From: Sipunculus nudus
Taxonomy: Eukaryota; Annelida; Sipuncula; Golfingiida; Sipunculidae
NCBI GenBank assembly: GCA_026874595.1
Contig: CM049311.1
Coordinates: 7,045,676-7,109,675, forward strand
DNA: 64,000 bases
Direction of reading: 5' to 3'
Part shown: piece by piece, positions 61,641 to 64,000 of the stretch
How positions within the stretch are numbered: position 1 is the stretch's first letter
Layout: every line of letters starts with the position of its first letter
The notes under the pieces: model-generated
Databases searched by the model: none
Seen by the model: the letters and a program-made list of their open reading frames with translations, nothing else
What the model was told of the DNA's origin: nothing
Program-made: the position numbers and the translations under genes

Positions 61641-64000
61641 CAAGTGACCCATGAGTCATGACGCTCAGCTACCAAGCATGACCTGCGACATCATGGGCTG
61701 CAATTCACAACTTCTAGTAAAATTGTTGCAGAACCTATATGCCAATTTTGTTTAAACTTTCTACATTGCCATAAATTCTTATCATTATGTCTAGTTAAAA
61801 CATAGTGAATGATGGTCTGAAGCTAAATGTATGGTTGTTGAGCTATCAGGAACTAATCCCACAGCTTGCTCGATACCTGTCAGTCTCAAAAGGAATACCA
61901 CACAGGCCTCATATAAGATCAAAATATAGCAAAAGATCAAGGAAATCCATGCAAGAATTATTGTGAAACGGGTGCTTCCATATTAATTTTTATTCAATAC
62001 AAGCCAACTGTACTGAGCTTTCATAAATGATGGTCATATTTATTAAGAAATCTTTGACCCAATGCAAGATTACATCAATATACATCCCACTGCATTCACT
62101 TTAATAGTTCTTGAGATAATATGTTCTAAAGGAATTTAAAGATTGCGTCCTGGTGGCCATATTGGATTTCTGACAGGTCGGAAATTGAACAACAAACATC
62201 CTCTAAAAGGGACCAAACATCATAAAAAATCACAGAAACTGTCCTGGTAAAAGGATTTCTAAAATGGCTACCTGGCAGACATAATGGTTTTCTGACAAGT
62301 CACACATCCTCCAATAAGACTCTAAACTTGTAGCAATTGCTTCAAAGAATGTAACAGTTATGAATGTCCAAAACAATTCAAAAGGCATGATCAGGTTGGA
62401 GAGCTCTCATATCAGATTTATGAACATGCAAATGTAAAAAGTGCAAGTCCAATTTGTTTTAATTATCAGCTTGCTATTCAATGGGGTCAGCAGGGTAGGT
62501 AAACTGCAAAACCTAAAAGAAAAGAAATGCAGAAAGCATCACTAAGAGTCTTGTAATCAAATAAAGCCATCCTTAATCCAGGTACAGACCCACATATTAT
62601 CAGAACAAACACTTGCTGTTATATCTGATGATTTGTAAAATAATATTCAGATATCTAGAAAACTAAGTTTATTGCTATGATTCAATGATATAAACTGCAA
62701 AATGTTCCCATCATTTTATAAATCAGTAGCTAAACTTAACACTTAACTCTCATAGTCTTAATGCCTGGCCAAAGCATTCCGGCAACAGTGTTTTTGTTAT
62801 GCACTAATGATATATCCTTATCACTCCATGAGCTGATACAAAAGGGAGTCATATATCACAAGTGTCACTGACAATTATGGGCACATAGTGAGATGTACCA
62901 GTTGTGAGTGCCATATGGTTATATATACAGAAAACAAGAAAAATAGAGATGGTCTAAGTTATTGTGAACATCCCTGACCTATGACCTTGGCCTTTTGCCC
63001 ACATATCAACTGGGTTCTTTCTAAATGATGGGTAACTACTAACTACTTACATCTGGCCGGGTGTAATTACTTGGCAACCAATGAGTGAATAACTAAGACC
63101 TGCAACCTTTAACCTCCTGACCAGCTGACCTCAAAATCAATTAGTTATTTCTTCATGCAAAAAGACCTATAAATATGAAGTTTGAATCAAATTCAGTGAT
63201 GCATAGATGTGGCATATGTGAAAGACTGAACGTTTGGGTTGAACAGTTTCACTTGAAATATGTTCACAAGCATTTAGAACAATATTGTGACCTTGACCTT
63301 TGACCTTTTGAACTCAACATCAATAGGCTTCTTCTCCTATTGGTAGGTAAGCCATATATGACAGATGGAAAGTATAGATTGAAAAGTTTGCTGAAAATGA
63401 CTCCACACAAGAAGAGGGTGCTGTGAACTTGACCTTTGACTTCAAAATCAACAGGTCTTTTCCCCTGTTGGCAGAGAAGCGATAACAGTGCTGAAAGGTT
63501 TGGAATGAAAGGTCTAGCTTGAAATGTGTCCACAACCTTTTCAAAGAAGTGGATCCTGTGACCCTGACCTTTGACCTTGTGACCTCAAAATCTATAGGAT
63601 TCTTCTCCCACTTAGTAGGTGAGCTATATGTGAAAGATCAAAGAATTGGGATGAAAGGTTTGGCTTAAAATGCATCCTGAGGCTTTTCAAAGAAGTTGGT
63701 TCTGTGACCTTGACCTTTGACCTTGTGACCTCAAAATAATTATGGTTCTTCCCCTGTTGGTAGGTGAGCTGTATGTGAAAGATGGAAGGTTTGGGATGAA
63801 AATTTTGGCTAAAAGAATTATTTCTGGGGGGTGCAAACACACCCCATTACTTCGAGAATATAGGTCGCAGTGACCTAATTTCAGATTTGCAAGGAGATCT
63901 TTTTATAACCTCTAAGACTGCATAGGGTTCATGGCCCTAGCCCCTATGGTTACGATTTGTGCCCTGCTAACGGCCGGACGGCCGGACGGACAGACGGAAG
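61641..64000 (+). mobile_element. ~2.4-kb TGACCT-rich element, copy 2, cut by window end
   Basis: It is collinear with copy 1 from the left end (AACAAGTGACCCATG-GTCATGACGCTCAGCT) to the GGAC/GGCC stretch at 63970-64000. It keeps the DR1 arrays at about the same ~135-bp spacing and the AGGTCGCAGTGACCT near-palindrome (63862-63876). It lies in the same orientation as copy 1, about 10.8 kb away. The terminal hairpin would lie just beyond base 64000. Confidence 0.85.
63288..63723. promoter_or_regulatory. second cluster of DR1 / TCAAGGTCA motifs (by sequence only)
   Basis: TGACCTTGACCTTTGACCT, three half-sites, is perfect at 63288-63306 and at 63705-63723; TGACCTTTGACCT is perfect at 63565-63577. 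TGACCTATGACCT lies at 62975-62987. Spacing between successive units (~136, 135, 146) mirrors copy 1. Receptor binding is not shown by sequence. Confidence 0.5.

Overview
This window is animal genomic DNA: AT-rich, intron-bearing, and dominated by repeats. The repeat types point to a marine invertebrate, probably a lophotrochozoan and perhaps a mollusc: tRNA-derived SINEs, L2-like and Tx1/L1-like LINE relics, and a dispersed element full of TGACCT half-sites. That placement is an inference, because no species-diagnostic gene is present. There is nothing bacterial here (no operons, no dense coding).

One real gene is visible. Four exons on the minus strand (60268-60455, 57497-57619, 49785-49886, 48473-48614) join in frame through consensus splice sites. 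They encode the C-terminal 184 residues and stop of a beta-1,4-galactosyltransferase-family enzyme (glycosyltransferase family 7). The DVD metal motif, WGWG-EDDD catalytic motif, both catalytic-domain cysteines and the Met/His manganese ligands are all present. Two donor-site positions differ from vertebrate galactosyltransferases (Tyr289 is Leu, Arg228 is Lys), which suggests a GalNAc, GlcNAc or other donor. The 5' exons lie beyond base 64000.

The rest is layered repeat DNA. (1) About 0.1-1.07 kb: decayed Tx1/L1-like reverse transcriptase. (2) 1.3-8.1 kb: mostly unassigned sequence with AT microsatellites and an old SINE at 5.7 kb. (3) About 8-41 kb: a mosaic of diverged, mostly head-to-tail copies of one roughly 5-kb non-coding unit, with further fragments at 1.1, 43.9-45.2 and 53.4-55.5 kb. 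Within it, 21551-28433 and 28621-34932 are a younger direct duplication, and 18.65-20.05 kb is an inverted unit. (4) 41-48 kb: hAT-like and other MITE candidates, homopolymers and a minisatellite just beyond the 3' end of the gene. (5) 48-64 kb: the gene, whose introns and flank hold two direct copies of a ~2.4-kb element carrying arrays of nuclear-receptor-type half-sites, two SINEs, an array fragment, and a pseudogene of an unrecognised membrane-protein family whose sister copy is at 9.6-10.1 kb.

All alignments were made by eye; repeat boundaries are approximate unless stated otherwise.
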